Below, piece by piece: positions 42,643 through 50,745 of a DNA stretch of 57,560 nt. This DNA is from an uncultured Prevotellaceae bacterium (GTDB lineage Bacteria > Bacteroidota > Bacteroidia > Bacteroidales > Bacteroidaceae), in the NCBI GenBank assembly GCA_902764705.1, contig CACWWZ010000013.1, positions 1-57,560 of the forward strand, given 5' to 3'. Every line of letters begins with the position of its first letter. The stretch's first letter is position 1. The notes under the pieces are model-generated. The model was not told the origin of the DNA, did no database searches, and saw nothing but the letters and a program-made list of their open reading frames with translations. Both the position numbers and the translations under genes were made by a program.

Positions 42643-42673
42643 AAATGGCACGCTCACTGGCGTGCCATTTTTA
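42643..42673. terminator. Strong bidirectional terminator
   Basis: AAATGGCACGC (42643-42653) and GCGTGCCATTT (42660-42670) form a perfect 11-bp stem with a 6-nt loop, followed by TTT. It separates the convergent TPR and uxuA genes. Confidence 0.9.
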
Positions 42674-42703
42674 TGTTGACTTGTGTTGACGTTGAGTCGG
42701 GAC

Positions 42704-43957
42704 TTAGTCGAAAAATCCGGGCTGCTTGTAGGGAAGATTCAGTTCGCGATCGACGGTGGCGATGATGCCCTGTACCTGTCCCATAGCAAACATGCGGCCG
42801 AGTAGGGTATAGCCAGCATTGTGGCCGTGGCTGCTCTCGTCCATGATGCCTCCGGGTTCGTCGGTGAAGGTCATGCCGTGATCGACACGCATCGGCAACT
42901 GCGGATTTTCCTTCTCGAAGATGCGACAGAGCTCAATGAGGTCGGCACGTCCGCCCAGATGGCTGGCTTCGGTAAAGTCGCCGTTGGGGAAGATGTGGCA
43001 CGAACGCAGATGAACGAAGTGGGTGCGCGAAGCAAACTTCTTAGCCAGCTCAACGACATTGTTGTATGCACCAGCTGACAGCGAGCCAGCACAGAAGGTC
43101 AGTCCGTTGTGCTTGTTGGGCACGGCATCGAGGAACCACTGGATGTCTTCCTCGGTGCGAACGATACGCGGCAAGCCGAGAATCTCGATGGGGGGATCGT
43201 CGGGGTGGACGCACATGTTCATGTCGCACTCCTCGCAAACGGGCATGATGGCTTCGAGGAAGTATTTCATGTTGGCACGCAGCTTAGCCTTGTCGATGCC
43301 TTTATAGAGGTCGAGGAACTCGCGGAACTTCTGGACGGGCGCCTCGTCGTTCTCGCTGAAGTTGCCTGATACAAAGCCCTGAGTCTTGATGACGATATTC
43401 TCGACGAGCTTGTGGTCCTTCTCGGGAGTCATGGTCTTGGCCAGCTCGTCGCATTCGGCGATGACGCTGCGACCCTGTCCCCAACCCTCGGGGAACTGGA
43501 ACTGCTCCCACTCTTCTCGGGCACCCGGACGCTTCAGGATATAAATGTCGAAGTAGGCGAACTCGGCATAGTTGAAGTAGAGATTGGTGGCACCGTTGGG
43601 GTTGTTGTGGAACAAGTCGGTACGCGCCCAGTCCAATACGGGCATGAAGTTATAGCAGATGCAGTGGATGCCCTCTGCCGAGAGGTTGCGCAGCGACTCC
43701 TTGTAGACCTCGATCTGATGATCGCGGTCAGGGCCGCCATACTTTATAGTCTCTACGACAGGCAGCGACTCGACGACGCTCCAGCGCATGCCGTAGCTCT
43801 CGATATACTCGCGCAGGTCACGAATCTTCTCGCGTGTCCACACTTCGCCAAGGGGTACGTCATGCAGTGCCGTAACAATGCCCTCAACACCGATTTGTCT
43901 CAGTTGTGCAAGAGTGATCTTGTCTTTCTTGCCAAACCATCTCCAAGTTTTTTCCAT
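42704..43957 (-). CDS. uxuA: Mannonate dehydratase
   Basis: UxuA converts D-mannonate to 2-keto-3-deoxygluconate in glucuronate breakdown. It has 417 residues. The N-terminal MEKTWRWFGKKDKITLAQLRQIG and GIVTALHDVPLGEVW are characteristic. Metal-site regions CVHPDDPPIEILGLPRI, CAGSLSAG and FVHLRSCH are all present. The likely preceding enzyme (UxuB type) is at 10875-12461, so the pathway genes are split. No other uronate gene adjoins it. Confidence 0.96.
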   Translation of the reverse strand: MEKTWRWFGKKDKITLAQLRQIGVEGIVTALHDVPLGEVWTREKIRDLREYIESYGMRWSVVESLPVVETIKYGGPDRDHQIEVYKESLRNLSAEGIHCICYNFMPVLDWARTDLFHNNPNGATNLYFNYAEFAYFDIYILKRPGAREEWEQFQFPEGWGQGRSVIAECDELAKTMTPEKDHKLVENIVIKTQGFVSGNFSENDEAPVQKFREFLDLYKGIDKAKLRANMKYFLEAIMPVCEECDMNMCVHPDDPPIEILGLPRIVRTEEDIQWFLDAVPNKHNGLTFCAGSLSAGAYNNVVELAKKFASRTHFVHLRSCHIFPNGDFTEASHLGGRADLIELCRIFEKENPQLPMRVDHGMTFTDEPGGIMDESSHGHNAGYTLLGRMFAMGQVQGIIATVDRELNLPYKQPGFFD

Positions 43958-44009
43958 AGTTTTGTTTTTAATTTATCGTTTTTACGTTATATCGATATGA
44001 TGTTATCAT

Positions 44010-44037
44010 AAAGTTCAAAGTTCAATGTTCAAAGTTA
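44010..44037. repeat. AAAGTTC heptamer array, four copies
   Basis: Units AAAGTTC, AAAGTTC, AATGTTC and AAAGTTA are contiguous. The last unit runs into the final codons of the LolE-type permease gene. Confidence 0.85.
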
Positions 44038-45282
44038 CTCGTAACGCATCGAGCGTGCCGGGTGGATGTTGGAAATGAGGAAACTGGGTGCAATGAGCAC
44101 GAACAGCGAAACCAGCAGAGTGACCACGTTGAGCAGCACAATGATGGGGATGTTCAGTTCCATGGGTGCCGTATCGACATAATAGCTGCTGGGATCAAGA
44201 TGAATGAACCCCGTCTGCTGTTGAAGGATGACAATGCCTATGCCGATGATGTCGCCAAAGAGCATGCCACGCCCGATGATGAAGGCCGCAAACCACAGGA
44301 AGGTATGGCGAACCGTCTTGTTGCGCATGCCCAGTGCCTTGAGGATTCCAATCATCTGTGTACGTTCGAGGATGATGATGAGCAGCCCGCTAACCATCGT
44401 GAATCCAGCCACACAAATCATGAGTACGAGAATAATCCAGACGTTGATGTCGAGCAGTTCGAGCCACGAGAAGATGTGGGGATGCGCCTCGTGAATGGTC
44501 TGCGAAGTGATGACGGAGCCATATTTGTCGTTCGTGCGGTTGACGTGCTGTACGAACTGTTCGGCTATGGCGTCGAGTTGGTCGAAGTCGTCAACTAGAA
44601 CCTCTGCGCCGCTGCACTGGTCGGCTTCCCAGCCATTGAGTCGCACGGGGACGTTGAAGTCAGTGAAGCATAGCGACTGGTCGAACTGCGACATGTGGGT
44701 CTCGTAGATTCCCTTGATGGTGAATTTGCGCGCACGGACATTATCGTTGCCAATGAAATAAGCGTAGACTTGCTGTCCGGCTTTCAACCGAAGCTTGTCG
44801 GCCATCATGCGTGAAATGAGCAGGGGATAGGACGACTGTCCGTCGGTGAATTTCGGCATCTCGCCTTCTACAATATGCTGTGAAAGGAAAGTGACTTCGT
44901 AGTCTTTGCCAACACCCTTGAAGACAACGCCCAGAAAGTCGTCGTCGGTTTTGAGAATGCCTTGCGTAAGAGAGTAGCGCTTTACATGGTGTACTCCTGG
45001 AATCTTCTTCATGACTTGCATGAGCGAGTCATTGATGACGATGGGGGCTGGCTCGGAAATTTGTTGCGACAGGTAGTTCTCAACCTGTATGTGACTACCG
45101 AATCCAACTACCTTGTCGCGGATGGTGTGCTTGAATCCAAACACGACCGAAACGGTAATAATCATGACGCAAAGTCCGATGGCCACACCAATGGTGGCAA
45201 TGCGGATAGCAGGTCGACTGACCTCGCGGCGCTGACCTTCTGAACCATTGATGCGACGGGCAATGAAAAGCGGAAGATTCAT
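44035..45282 (-). CDS. LolC/LolE-type ABC transporter permease
   Basis: This 415-residue inner-membrane protein has the MacB/FtsX plan. One N-terminal helix (about 28-50, RIATIGVAIGLCVMIITVSVVFG) is followed by a large periplasmic domain and three C-terminal helices from about 275. The family moves lipoproteins out of the inner membrane when paired with the LolD ATPase; no ATPase gene adjoins. It is 2 bp downstream of the aminotransferase gene, so the two are co-transcribed. Export of lipoproteins fits the many Bacteroidetes surface lipoproteins. Confidence 0.88.
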   Translation of the reverse strand: MNLPLFIARRINGSEGQRREVSRPAIRIATIGVAIGLCVMIITVSVVFGFKHTIRDKVVGFGSHIQVENYLSQQISEPAPIVINDSLMQVMKKIPGVHHVKRYSLTQGILKTDDDFLGVVFKGVGKDYEVTFLSQHIVEGEMPKFTDGQSSYPLLISRMMADKLRLKAGQQVYAYFIGNDNVRARKFTIKGIYETHMSQFDQSLCFTDFNVPVRLNGWEADQCSGAEVLVDDFDQLDAIAEQFVQHVNRTNDKYGSVITSQTIHEAHPHIFSWLELLDINVWIILVLMICVAGFTMVSGLLIIILERTQMIGILKALGMRNKTVRHTFLWFAAFIIGRGMLFGDIIGIGIVILQQQTGFIHLDPSSYYVDTAPMELNIPIIVLLNVVTLLVSLFVLIAPSFLISNIHPARSMRYE

Positions 45283-45284
45283 AT

Positions 45285-46484
45285 TTATTCTGTGTGTCCG
45301 GGATAGGCTTCCAGTGCTTTGCGCAGTACGAAGAGTGCACGCTCGAGGTCCTTCTTCTTTAGCACGTAGGCGATACGCACCTGATTAATGCCTGCACCCG
45401 GCGTGGTATAGAAACCAGCGGCAGGAGCCATCATGACGGTCTCGCCCTCGTATTCGAAGTCGGCCAGACACCAGCGACAGAACTTCTCAGCATCGTCGAC
45501 AGGCAATTTGGCAACCGTGTAGAAAGCGCCCATGGGAATAGGCGAATAGACACCGGGGATGCGGTTCAGTCCGTCAATGAGACATTTACGGCGTTCGACA
45601 TATTCGTCGTAGACGTCGCGCAGGTAATCCTCAGGAGTCTCCAACGACGCCTCGGCGACAATCTGTCCAATGAGGGGCGGTGAGAGGCGCGCCTGACAGA
45701 ACTTCATGACTGCCTTGCGTACTTCAGCATTCTTGGTGATGAGTGCTCCGATACGGATACCGCACTCTGAATAGCGCTTCGACACGGAGTCGATGAGGAT
45801 GACGTTCTGTTCTATGCCTTCCAAATGGCAGGCAGAGATATAGGGAGACCCAGTGTAGATGTATTCGCGATAGACCTCGTCGGAGAAGAGATACAGATCG
45901 TATTTCTTCACCAGGTCACGAATCTGGTTCATCTCGCGGCGTGTATAGAGATAGCCCGTCGGGTTGTTGGGGTTGCAAATCATGATGGCCCGCGTTCGGT
46001 CGTTGATGAGCTCTTCGAACTTTTCGACCTTAGGCAAAGAAAAGCCTTCGTCGATGGTCGTGGCAATGGTTCGGATCTTGGCACCGGCCGAGATGGCGAA
46101 GGCCATGTAGTTGGCGTAAGCTGGCTCGGGCACGATAATCTCGTCGCCAGGATTCAGACAACTGAGGAATGCGAAGAGCACCGCCTCGGAACCACCCGAG
46201 GTGATAATGATATCGTCGGCAGTAACATTAATATTATAATTCTCGTAATAGCTGACGAGTTTCTCGCGATAGCTCAGATAGCCTTGCGAAGGTGAATACT
46301 CCAAGATGTTGCGGTCAATCTGCTTCAACGCATCGAGTGCCACTTGAGGAGTGGGCAGGTCGGGCTGTCCGATGTTGAGGTGATAGACCTTCGTTCCACG
46401 TTTTTTTGCTGCGGCAGCTAAGGGAGCGAGTTTCCTGATAGGTGACTCGGGCATCTCCAATCCGCGTACTGATATTTCCGGCAT
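45285..46484 (-). CDS. PLP-dependent class I aminotransferase
   Basis: This 399-residue cytoplasmic aminotransferase is of the aspartate aminotransferase group (fold type I). Visible motifs are the N-terminal NIGQPDLPTPQVALDAL, the NPNNPTGYL motif, FSDEVYREYIY and the PLP lysine in SVSKRYSECGIRIG. The C-terminal Arg is in NQVRIAYVL. The amino-acid specificity cannot be told. The promoter at 46511-46518 precedes it. Confidence 0.93.
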   Translation of the reverse strand: MPEISVRGLEMPESPIRKLAPLAAAAKKRGTKVYHLNIGQPDLPTPQVALDALKQIDRNILEYSPSQGYLSYREKLVSYYENYNINVTADDIIITSGGSEAVLFAFLSCLNPGDEIIVPEPAYANYMAFAISAGAKIRTIATTIDEGFSLPKVEKFEELINDRTRAIMICNPNNPTGYLYTRREMNQIRDLVKKYDLYLFSDEVYREYIYTGSPYISACHLEGIEQNVILIDSVSKRYSECGIRIGALITKNAEVRKAVMKFCQARLSPPLIGQIVAEASLETPEDYLRDVYDEYVERRKCLIDGLNRIPGVYSPIPMGAFYTVAKLPVDDAEKFCRWCLADFEYEGETVMMAPAAGFYTTPGAGINQVRIAYVLKKKDLERALFVLRKALEAYPGHTE

Positions 46485-46510
46485 TGTACTAAATTTACGT
46501 AAATCGACTG

Positions 46511-46518
46511 CAAAGGTA
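46511..46518 (-). promoter_or_regulatory. -7 box of the aminotransferase-permease unit
   Basis: TACCTTTG on the minus strand, 26 bp upstream of the ATG. A four-copy AGTGAAA array occupies the -33 region, as the AATTAAG array does at tRNA-Ser. Confidence 0.55.
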
Positions 46519-46527
46519 CTAAATTTA

Positions 46528-46555
46528 AGTGAAAAGTGAAGAGTGAAAAGTGAAA
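46528..46555. repeat. AGTGAAR heptamer array, four copies
   Basis: Units AGTGAAA, AGTGAAG, AGTGAAA and AGTGAAA lie between two divergent genes, immediately upstream of the aminotransferase -7 box. Confidence 0.9.
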
Positions 46556-46613
46556 AATTTGCTTCCGCAACAAAATTATATAAAAAATGAATCGTAAATT
46601 ATGTTTTATTTTG

Positions 46614-46621
46614 TACTTTTG
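46614..46621 (+). promoter_or_regulatory. -7 box of the pseudokinase gene
   Basis: TACTTTTG matches TAnnTTTG and ends 23 bp before the ATG. No TTTG is seen at the -33 position. Confidence 0.5.
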
Positions 46622-46644
46622 CACTCCGAAAAGCAAAGAAAACT

Positions 46645-47895
46645 ATGAATTACGAAGAATTACTGGCAGCAAGAAACGAAGGACAGAAGCATCAAGTGAT
46701 GCAGCCTATCGGAGGTTTCTATCGTGAACAGGTGGACGGCAAGTGGCGTTGTGTCGTTGACATCCGTCCAGAACTGAATCAGAACATCGCTTTCTTGAAA
46801 GCGTTGCAGGCCGAGTGTGAAAAGAATGCTACGCTGATCGATAAGCATCAGATTCATTTCACCGCGGTGAAGAACGGCGATGGCGATGTGGAACGCCTTG
46901 AACTGGAGTTGGGTAACTACCAGACCTTCGAACAATTGTTGATGGACAATCCTGCTATTGTGGCCGAGAAAGAATTCATGGACACTGTGCTAGAATCGTT
47001 GGTGGAGGCAACATCCTATTTGCACAGTCAGCAGCTGCGCCACGTGTGCTACTCGCCCAAGACCGTTTTCGTGCGCAAGGGTGACAGCAAAGCCCTGTTG
47101 CTTTCGCATGGCTCGTTCTATCACGCCATGAGTGACCTGAACGAGTTCTATGGCGATGATACACAGTATGTGGCTCCCGAGGTATTGAACGGAGGTGCTG
47201 TAGACGACCGTTGTGATATATACAGTATCGGAAAGTTTATGTTGAGTCTGTACGACCAGTCTGACCTGCCGTTGGAATACCGTTCTGCCCTGAAGAAGGC
47301 TGTCAGCGAGTCGCCGGAGGATCGTTTTAATACTCCCGAAGATCTGCTGAAGAGCATTCAGAAACGCCGTGCCAGCTTTAAGTCGCTGATTACATTGATA
47401 TTGGTAGGTATCGCCACACTGGTTTGTGTGGGACTGTACTTTGAATATTTCCCCGAGACACAACCTGTAGAGTTTGTAAAACCTGCTCCCCGTCAACCGA
47501 CAGACGACCTGATTGACGACGGTTTCGACCCTGCCGAGTTGGGCGTGACGAGTGACGGTGATTCGCTAGTGGTTGATGAAGCTGCCCAGCGCGATTATCA
47601 GGCAAAAGCGGAAGAGATTTTCCGTAAGAAGTATGAAAAAGAGGCCGACCGCATTCTGTCGAAGATATATAATAAGGATTATATGAGCAACAGCGAGAAA
47701 AAATTCCTGTCGGAAAGCGAGTCGACTATCGAGGAACTGATGAAATCGCAGAGTGAACTGGGTGAAGAGGCCGGACTTACTCCCGAGCGTTCGCAGCTGA
47801 TTGCCACAGAAATTATTGAGCGAATCACAAATCAGAAGAAGAAGGAACTGGGCGGTACGAACAGTCGTGGTGTGCAGTTGCCGGATAAAAAGTAA
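46645..47895 (+). CDS. Membrane-anchored protein pseudokinase
   Basis: This 416-residue protein has a Ser/Thr-kinase-like cytoplasmic domain (about 20-245), a transmembrane helix (about 248-266) and a charged, partly coiled periplasmic tail. The kinase C-lobe is recognisable: SYLHSQQLRHVCYSPKTVFV, YVAPEVLNGG (APE), DIYSIGKFMLSLY and SPEDRF with Arg227. The catalytic parts are gone. HRD reads HVC (133-135), DFG reads SHG (154-156), and the VAIK lysine region reads CVVDIRP. It therefore cannot phosphorylate by the usual chemistry and probably acts as a scaffold or sensor. DUF4494 and YggS genes follow. Confidence 0.85.
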   Translation: MNYEELLAARNEGQKHQVMQPIGGFYREQVDGKWRCVVDIRPELNQNIAFLKALQAECEKNATLIDKHQIHFTAVKNGDGDVERLELELGNYQTFEQLLMDNPAIVAEKEFMDTVLESLVEATSYLHSQQLRHVCYSPKTVFVRKGDSKALLLSHGSFYHAMSDLNEFYGDDTQYVAPEVLNGGAVDDRCDIYSIGKFMLSLYDQSDLPLEYRSALKKAVSESPEDRFNTPEDLLKSIQKRRASFKSLITLILVGIATLVCVGLYFEYFPETQPVEFVKPAPRQPTDDLIDDGFDPAELGVTSDGDSLVVDEAAQRDYQAKAEEIFRKKYEKEADRILSKIYNKDYMSNSEKKFLSESESTIEELMKSQSELGEEAGLTPERSQLIATEIIERITNQKKKELGGTNSRGVQLPDKK

Positions 47896-47928
47896 CAATG
47901 TAACAATTTTATAATGTAAAAATGTAAA
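47889..47928. repeat. AATGTAAN octamer array, five copies
   Basis: Units AAAGTAAC, AATGTAAC, AATTTTAT, AATGTAAA and AATGTAAA are contiguous. The first contains the TAA stop of the pseudokinase gene. Confidence 0.8.
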
Positions 47929-47934
47929 TAAGAT

Positions 47935-48417
47935 ATGAGATCAAGAACTGCAATTTGGTTTGAGTGCAAGATCGCCTACGAGAAAGTGATGGAAGACGGC
48001 TTGCAGAAGAAAGTTAGTGAAAGCTATGTCGTTGATGCCCTATCGTTTACAGAGGCTGAGAAGCGCATCATGGAAGAGATGTCGTCGTATATCAGTGGCG
48101 AGTTTACCATCAAGGACATCAAGATAGCCCCTTATAAGGAGATTTTCTTTTCGGACGAGGAGTTGGCTGACCGCTGGTATAAGGCTAAACTGGAGTTTAT
48201 CACCATCGACGAGAAGACGGAGAAGGAGAAGCGCTCTGCCGTTAACTATCTGGTGCAGGCCGGTACGCTGAAAGGTGCCGTCGGCAATATCGAGAGTGTT
48301 ATGGGTACGACGATGATTGACTATGTCATTGCCTCGGTGACCGAGACCAAGCTCATGGACGTTTTCGAATACGGCAAGCAGGAAGTGAAAGACGAAAAAC
48401 CTGAGTTTGAAGGTTAA
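47935..48417 (+). CDS. DUF4494 family protein
   Basis: This 160-residue soluble protein is found across Bacteroidetes and has no known function. It begins MRSRTAIWFECKIAYEKVME and has a conserved core VDALSFTEAEKRIMEEM. No catalytic motif is seen. It sits 2 bp before yggS and after the pseudokinase, so the three may be one unit. Confidence 0.85.
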   Translation: MRSRTAIWFECKIAYEKVMEDGLQKKVSESYVVDALSFTEAEKRIMEEMSSYISGEFTIKDIKIAPYKEIFFSDEELADRWYKAKLEFITIDEKTEKEKRSAVNYLVQAGTLKGAVGNIESVMGTTMIDYVIASVTETKLMDVFEYGKQEVKDEKPEFEG

Positions 48418-48419
48418 CG

Positions 48420-49091
48420 ATGTACGACGTTAAAGGAAATCTCCGCGAGGTTTTGAGTCATTTGCCGCAGGGCGTCCGTCTTGTGGCTATCAGCAAGTAC
48501 CATCCCAACGAATATATCGAGTCTGCGTATGCTGAAGGCCAGCGCACATTCGGCGAGAGCCACGAACAGGAACTGCGCCAGAAAGTGGAGACACTGCCGA
48601 AGGATATCCGTTGGCATTTCATCGGTCATCTGCAGACCAACAAGGTGAAGTATATCGCACCTTATATCACCATGATAGAGACTGTCGACTCGTTAAAGCT
48701 TTTAAAGGAGATAGACAAGCAAGCCGCTAAGTGTGAGCGGGTTATCGATGTTCTTCTGGAACTCCATATTGCTGAGGAAGAGACAAAGTATGGTCTGACG
48801 CCTGATGCCTTGCGCGGGTTGTTAGCCGACGGTGAATGGCGCGCGTTGAACCATGTGCGCATTTGCGGTCTGATGATGATGGCGTCCTATGTGGACGACG
48901 AGAATCAGATTCGTTCCGAGTTCCGTCTTGCCCATAGTCTTTTTGATGAAGTGAAGGCGCAGTATTTTGTTGACTGCGACTATTTCTGCGAGCGTTCGTG
49001 GGGCATGAGCCACGACTATTTGTTAGCCGTCGAGGAGGGCTCCACGATGGTGCGCATCGGCACCACTATTTTTGGTCCTCGCGTCTATTGA
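48420..49091 (+). CDS. YggS family PLP-binding protein
   Basis: This 223-residue cytoplasmic protein keeps free pyridoxal phosphate in balance (PLPBP/YggS family). The PLP lysine is Lys26 in LVAISKYHPNE. Other motifs are FGESHEQEL, WHFIGHLQTNKVK and the C-terminal WGMSHDYLLAVEEGSTMVRIGTTIFG segment. The last 26 bp overlap the end of the minus-strand ferredoxin gene. Confidence 0.95.
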   Translation: MYDVKGNLREVLSHLPQGVRLVAISKYHPNEYIESAYAEGQRTFGESHEQELRQKVETLPKDIRWHFIGHLQTNKVKYIAPYITMIETVDSLKLLKEIDKQAAKCERVIDVLLELHIAEEETKYGLTPDALRGLLADGEWRALNHVRICGLMMMASYVDDENQIRSEFRLAHSLFDEVKAQYFVDCDYFCERSWGMSHDYLLAVEEGSTMVRIGTTIFGPRVY

Positions 49092-49854
49092 AATAATACT
49101 GGTCGCGCTTTCTGGTGATGCTGCCGTAGTTGATAGCATGAACCGGACAATAGTGATAGCAAGCCAGACAACAGGTACACCGTCCTTTGTGAAGCCACTC
49201 GGGCGGTGTTCCTGTTATATTGTCGACAGGACAGACCTTTCGGCACTTGCCACAACGGGTGCAGACATCTTCATCGACAGTGAATTTTCTGTCGGTAATC
49301 ATCCGCTTGTTAAAGTACTGGCCGATGACATAGGAAAATAGACGCGGTGTCGCCCCTTGCTCCAGTTCCACGATGCCGCGTTGACGGTCTCTGATGATGC
49401 GGGCTATGTGTTGCGTCTGCTGGCGTGCCTGTTCAATTTTCTCGCGTTCGCGATTTTCGGTATCCGTATACATAAAGGGCAGGCAGACATAGCTTTCGGG
49501 CATGATGACAGAGAATAGCGTCTCGGCTTGCAAGCCCTTTTTCGCCAGTTCGCGGTTCAGAATGTCCATCGCCTTTCCCATATTGTCGCCGCAGGTCGTC
49601 AGCGCCCACACAAAAATGCAATCTGTGTTCGTCTTAATAAACTTCGCTTTCTGGATGAATTCCCGTACGATCCTCGGTGGTTGCCAGCCATGCGTGGGGA
49701 AACAGAATCCCAGGCGTTCGCCGTCCTTCAACTCGTAGCGCATCACATCTTTCTTCATCTCGTCGGGAATGAAGCGTAGTTCCTCACCCGTAGCCTCTGC
49801 CAGCTGTTGTACTATCCAACGGGTATTTCCTGTGCCAGAAAAGTAGAATATCAT
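49066..49854 (-). CDS. EFR1-type flavodoxin-ferredoxin fusion protein
   Basis: This 262-residue soluble electron carrier has an N-terminal flavodoxin-like domain with the FMN loop FYFSGTGNTRW. Two C-terminal [4Fe-4S] motifs follow: CTRCGKCRKVCP and CTCCLACYHYCP. The family is common in anaerobes and its redox partner is unknown. It overlaps yggS tail-to-tail. Confidence 0.92.
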   Translation of the reverse strand: MIFYFSGTGNTRWIVQQLAEATGEELRFIPDEMKKDVMRYELKDGERLGFCFPTHGWQPPRIVREFIQKAKFIKTNTDCIFVWALTTCGDNMGKAMDILNRELAKKGLQAETLFSVIMPESYVCLPFMYTDTENREREKIEQARQQTQHIARIIRDRQRGIVELEQGATPRLFSYVIGQYFNKRMITDRKFTVDEDVCTRCGKCRKVCPVDNITGTPPEWLHKGRCTCCLACYHYCPVHAINYGSITRKRDQYYFNRREDQK

Positions 49855-49856
49855 AA

Positions 49857-49915
49857 CTCCTTACTCCTTATCTCCTTACTCCTCATCTCCTTTACCTCCT
49901 TTACTCCTCACCTCC
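49857..49915. repeat. CTCCTTA 7-9 bp array, seven copies
   Basis: CTCCTTA, CTCCTTAT, CTCCTTA, CTCCTCAT, CTCCTTTAC, CTCCTTTA and CTCCTCAC follow one another. The TGA stop of the SpoU methyltransferase gene (49910-49908) falls in the last unit. The array makes up the whole junction between the two minus-strand genes. Confidence 0.85.
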
Positions 49916-50627
49916 TTCTCCTAAACTCCGCGCAGGTAATCGCTGTGGCAATGGCGACGTTCAGGCTCTCCGCCGTATGGTCGCCGGTATGGTAGTTGGG
50001 AATGAGCAACCGATGGGTAATCTTTTCCCTGACGGTCTGCGAGATACCGTTACCCTCGTTACCCATGACAATGATACCATCAGAAGTGAGCTCCTGCTCG
50101 TAGATGTTCTTGCCGTCCAGCAGCGTACCATAGACAGGGCAGCTGACTTGACGGAATAAGTCCAGCAGGTCGCAATATATAATATGTACATGTGCGATGC
50201 TTCCCATCGTGGCCTGTACGACTTTGGGATTGTACACGTCGGCAGTGTCGGGCGAGCAGTAGACGGTGTCGATGCCAAACCAGTCGGCAATGCGGATGAT
50301 GGTTCCCACATTTCCGGGGTCTTGTACGCCGTCGAGGGCGAGGGCGAGGGATGTGGGAAGTGGCAGACTGTCTGTCGTTTCCGGTATGTGGAAGATTGCC
50401 AGCACCTCCTGCGGGTGTTGCAGGAAACTGATGCGCCTCAGTTCCTCTTCCGTAATCTGCTGACTGTCGGGCCACGGTGATGTCGAGAATATGGAGTGGG
50501 GCAGGAACCCGGCTTGCAACAGGTCGCCCACTACCTTTGGACCTTCTGCCACAAATAGTTGCTCGCTCTTGCGGTTCTTCTTCATCTCCAGCGAGCGAAT
50601 CAGCTTGATTTGATTCTTGCTAATCAT
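49908..50627 (-). CDS. SpoU/TrmH family RNA 2'-O-methyltransferase
   Basis: This 239-residue SPOUT-fold enzyme methylates a ribose in rRNA or tRNA using S-adenosylmethionine. The N-terminal substrate-binding region has LEMKKNRKSEQLFVAEG. The SPOUT motifs are LDGVQDPGNVGTIIRIADWF, VMGNEGNGIS and the knot motif HTAESLNVAIATAI. The exact RNA target cannot be read. It diverges from the tamL gene. Confidence 0.93.
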   Translation of the reverse strand: MISKNQIKLIRSLEMKKNRKSEQLFVAEGPKVVGDLLQAGFLPHSIFSTSPWPDSQQITEEELRRISFLQHPQEVLAIFHIPETTDSLPLPTSLALALDGVQDPGNVGTIIRIADWFGIDTVYCSPDTADVYNPKVVQATMGSIAHVHIIYCDLLDLFRQVSCPVYGTLLDGKNIYEQELTSDGIIVMGNEGNGISQTVREKITHRLLIPNYHTGDHTAESLNVAIATAITCAEFRRRR

Positions 50628-50647
50628 ATTTTTGAACTATTTGGCTG

Positions 50648-50655
50648 CAAAATTA
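50648..50655 (-). promoter_or_regulatory. -7 box of the SpoU gene
   Basis: TAATTTTG on the minus strand, 20 bp from the ATG. The match to the -33 element is poor. Confidence 0.4.
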
Positions 50656-50695
50656 CAAAATTCTCGAAAGAAAGTACTTCCGTTCGACAAAAAAA

Positions 50696-50737
50696 AGAAA
50701 AAAACTTTTGTTTTGTTCTCACTTAATCGTATCTTTG
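50696..50737 (+). promoter_or_regulatory. Promoter of tamL with dyad over the -33 box
   Basis: TTTG (50707-50710), 19 bp and TATCTTTG (50730-50737) match the consensus. AGAAAAAAAC (50696-50705) and GTTTTGTTCT (50710-50719) form a near-perfect dyad. The spacer CTCACTTAATCG resembles those in the mutS2 and panB-unit promoters. The -7 box ends 8 bp before the ATG. Confidence 0.7.
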
Positions 50738-50745
50738 CAAGTAAA

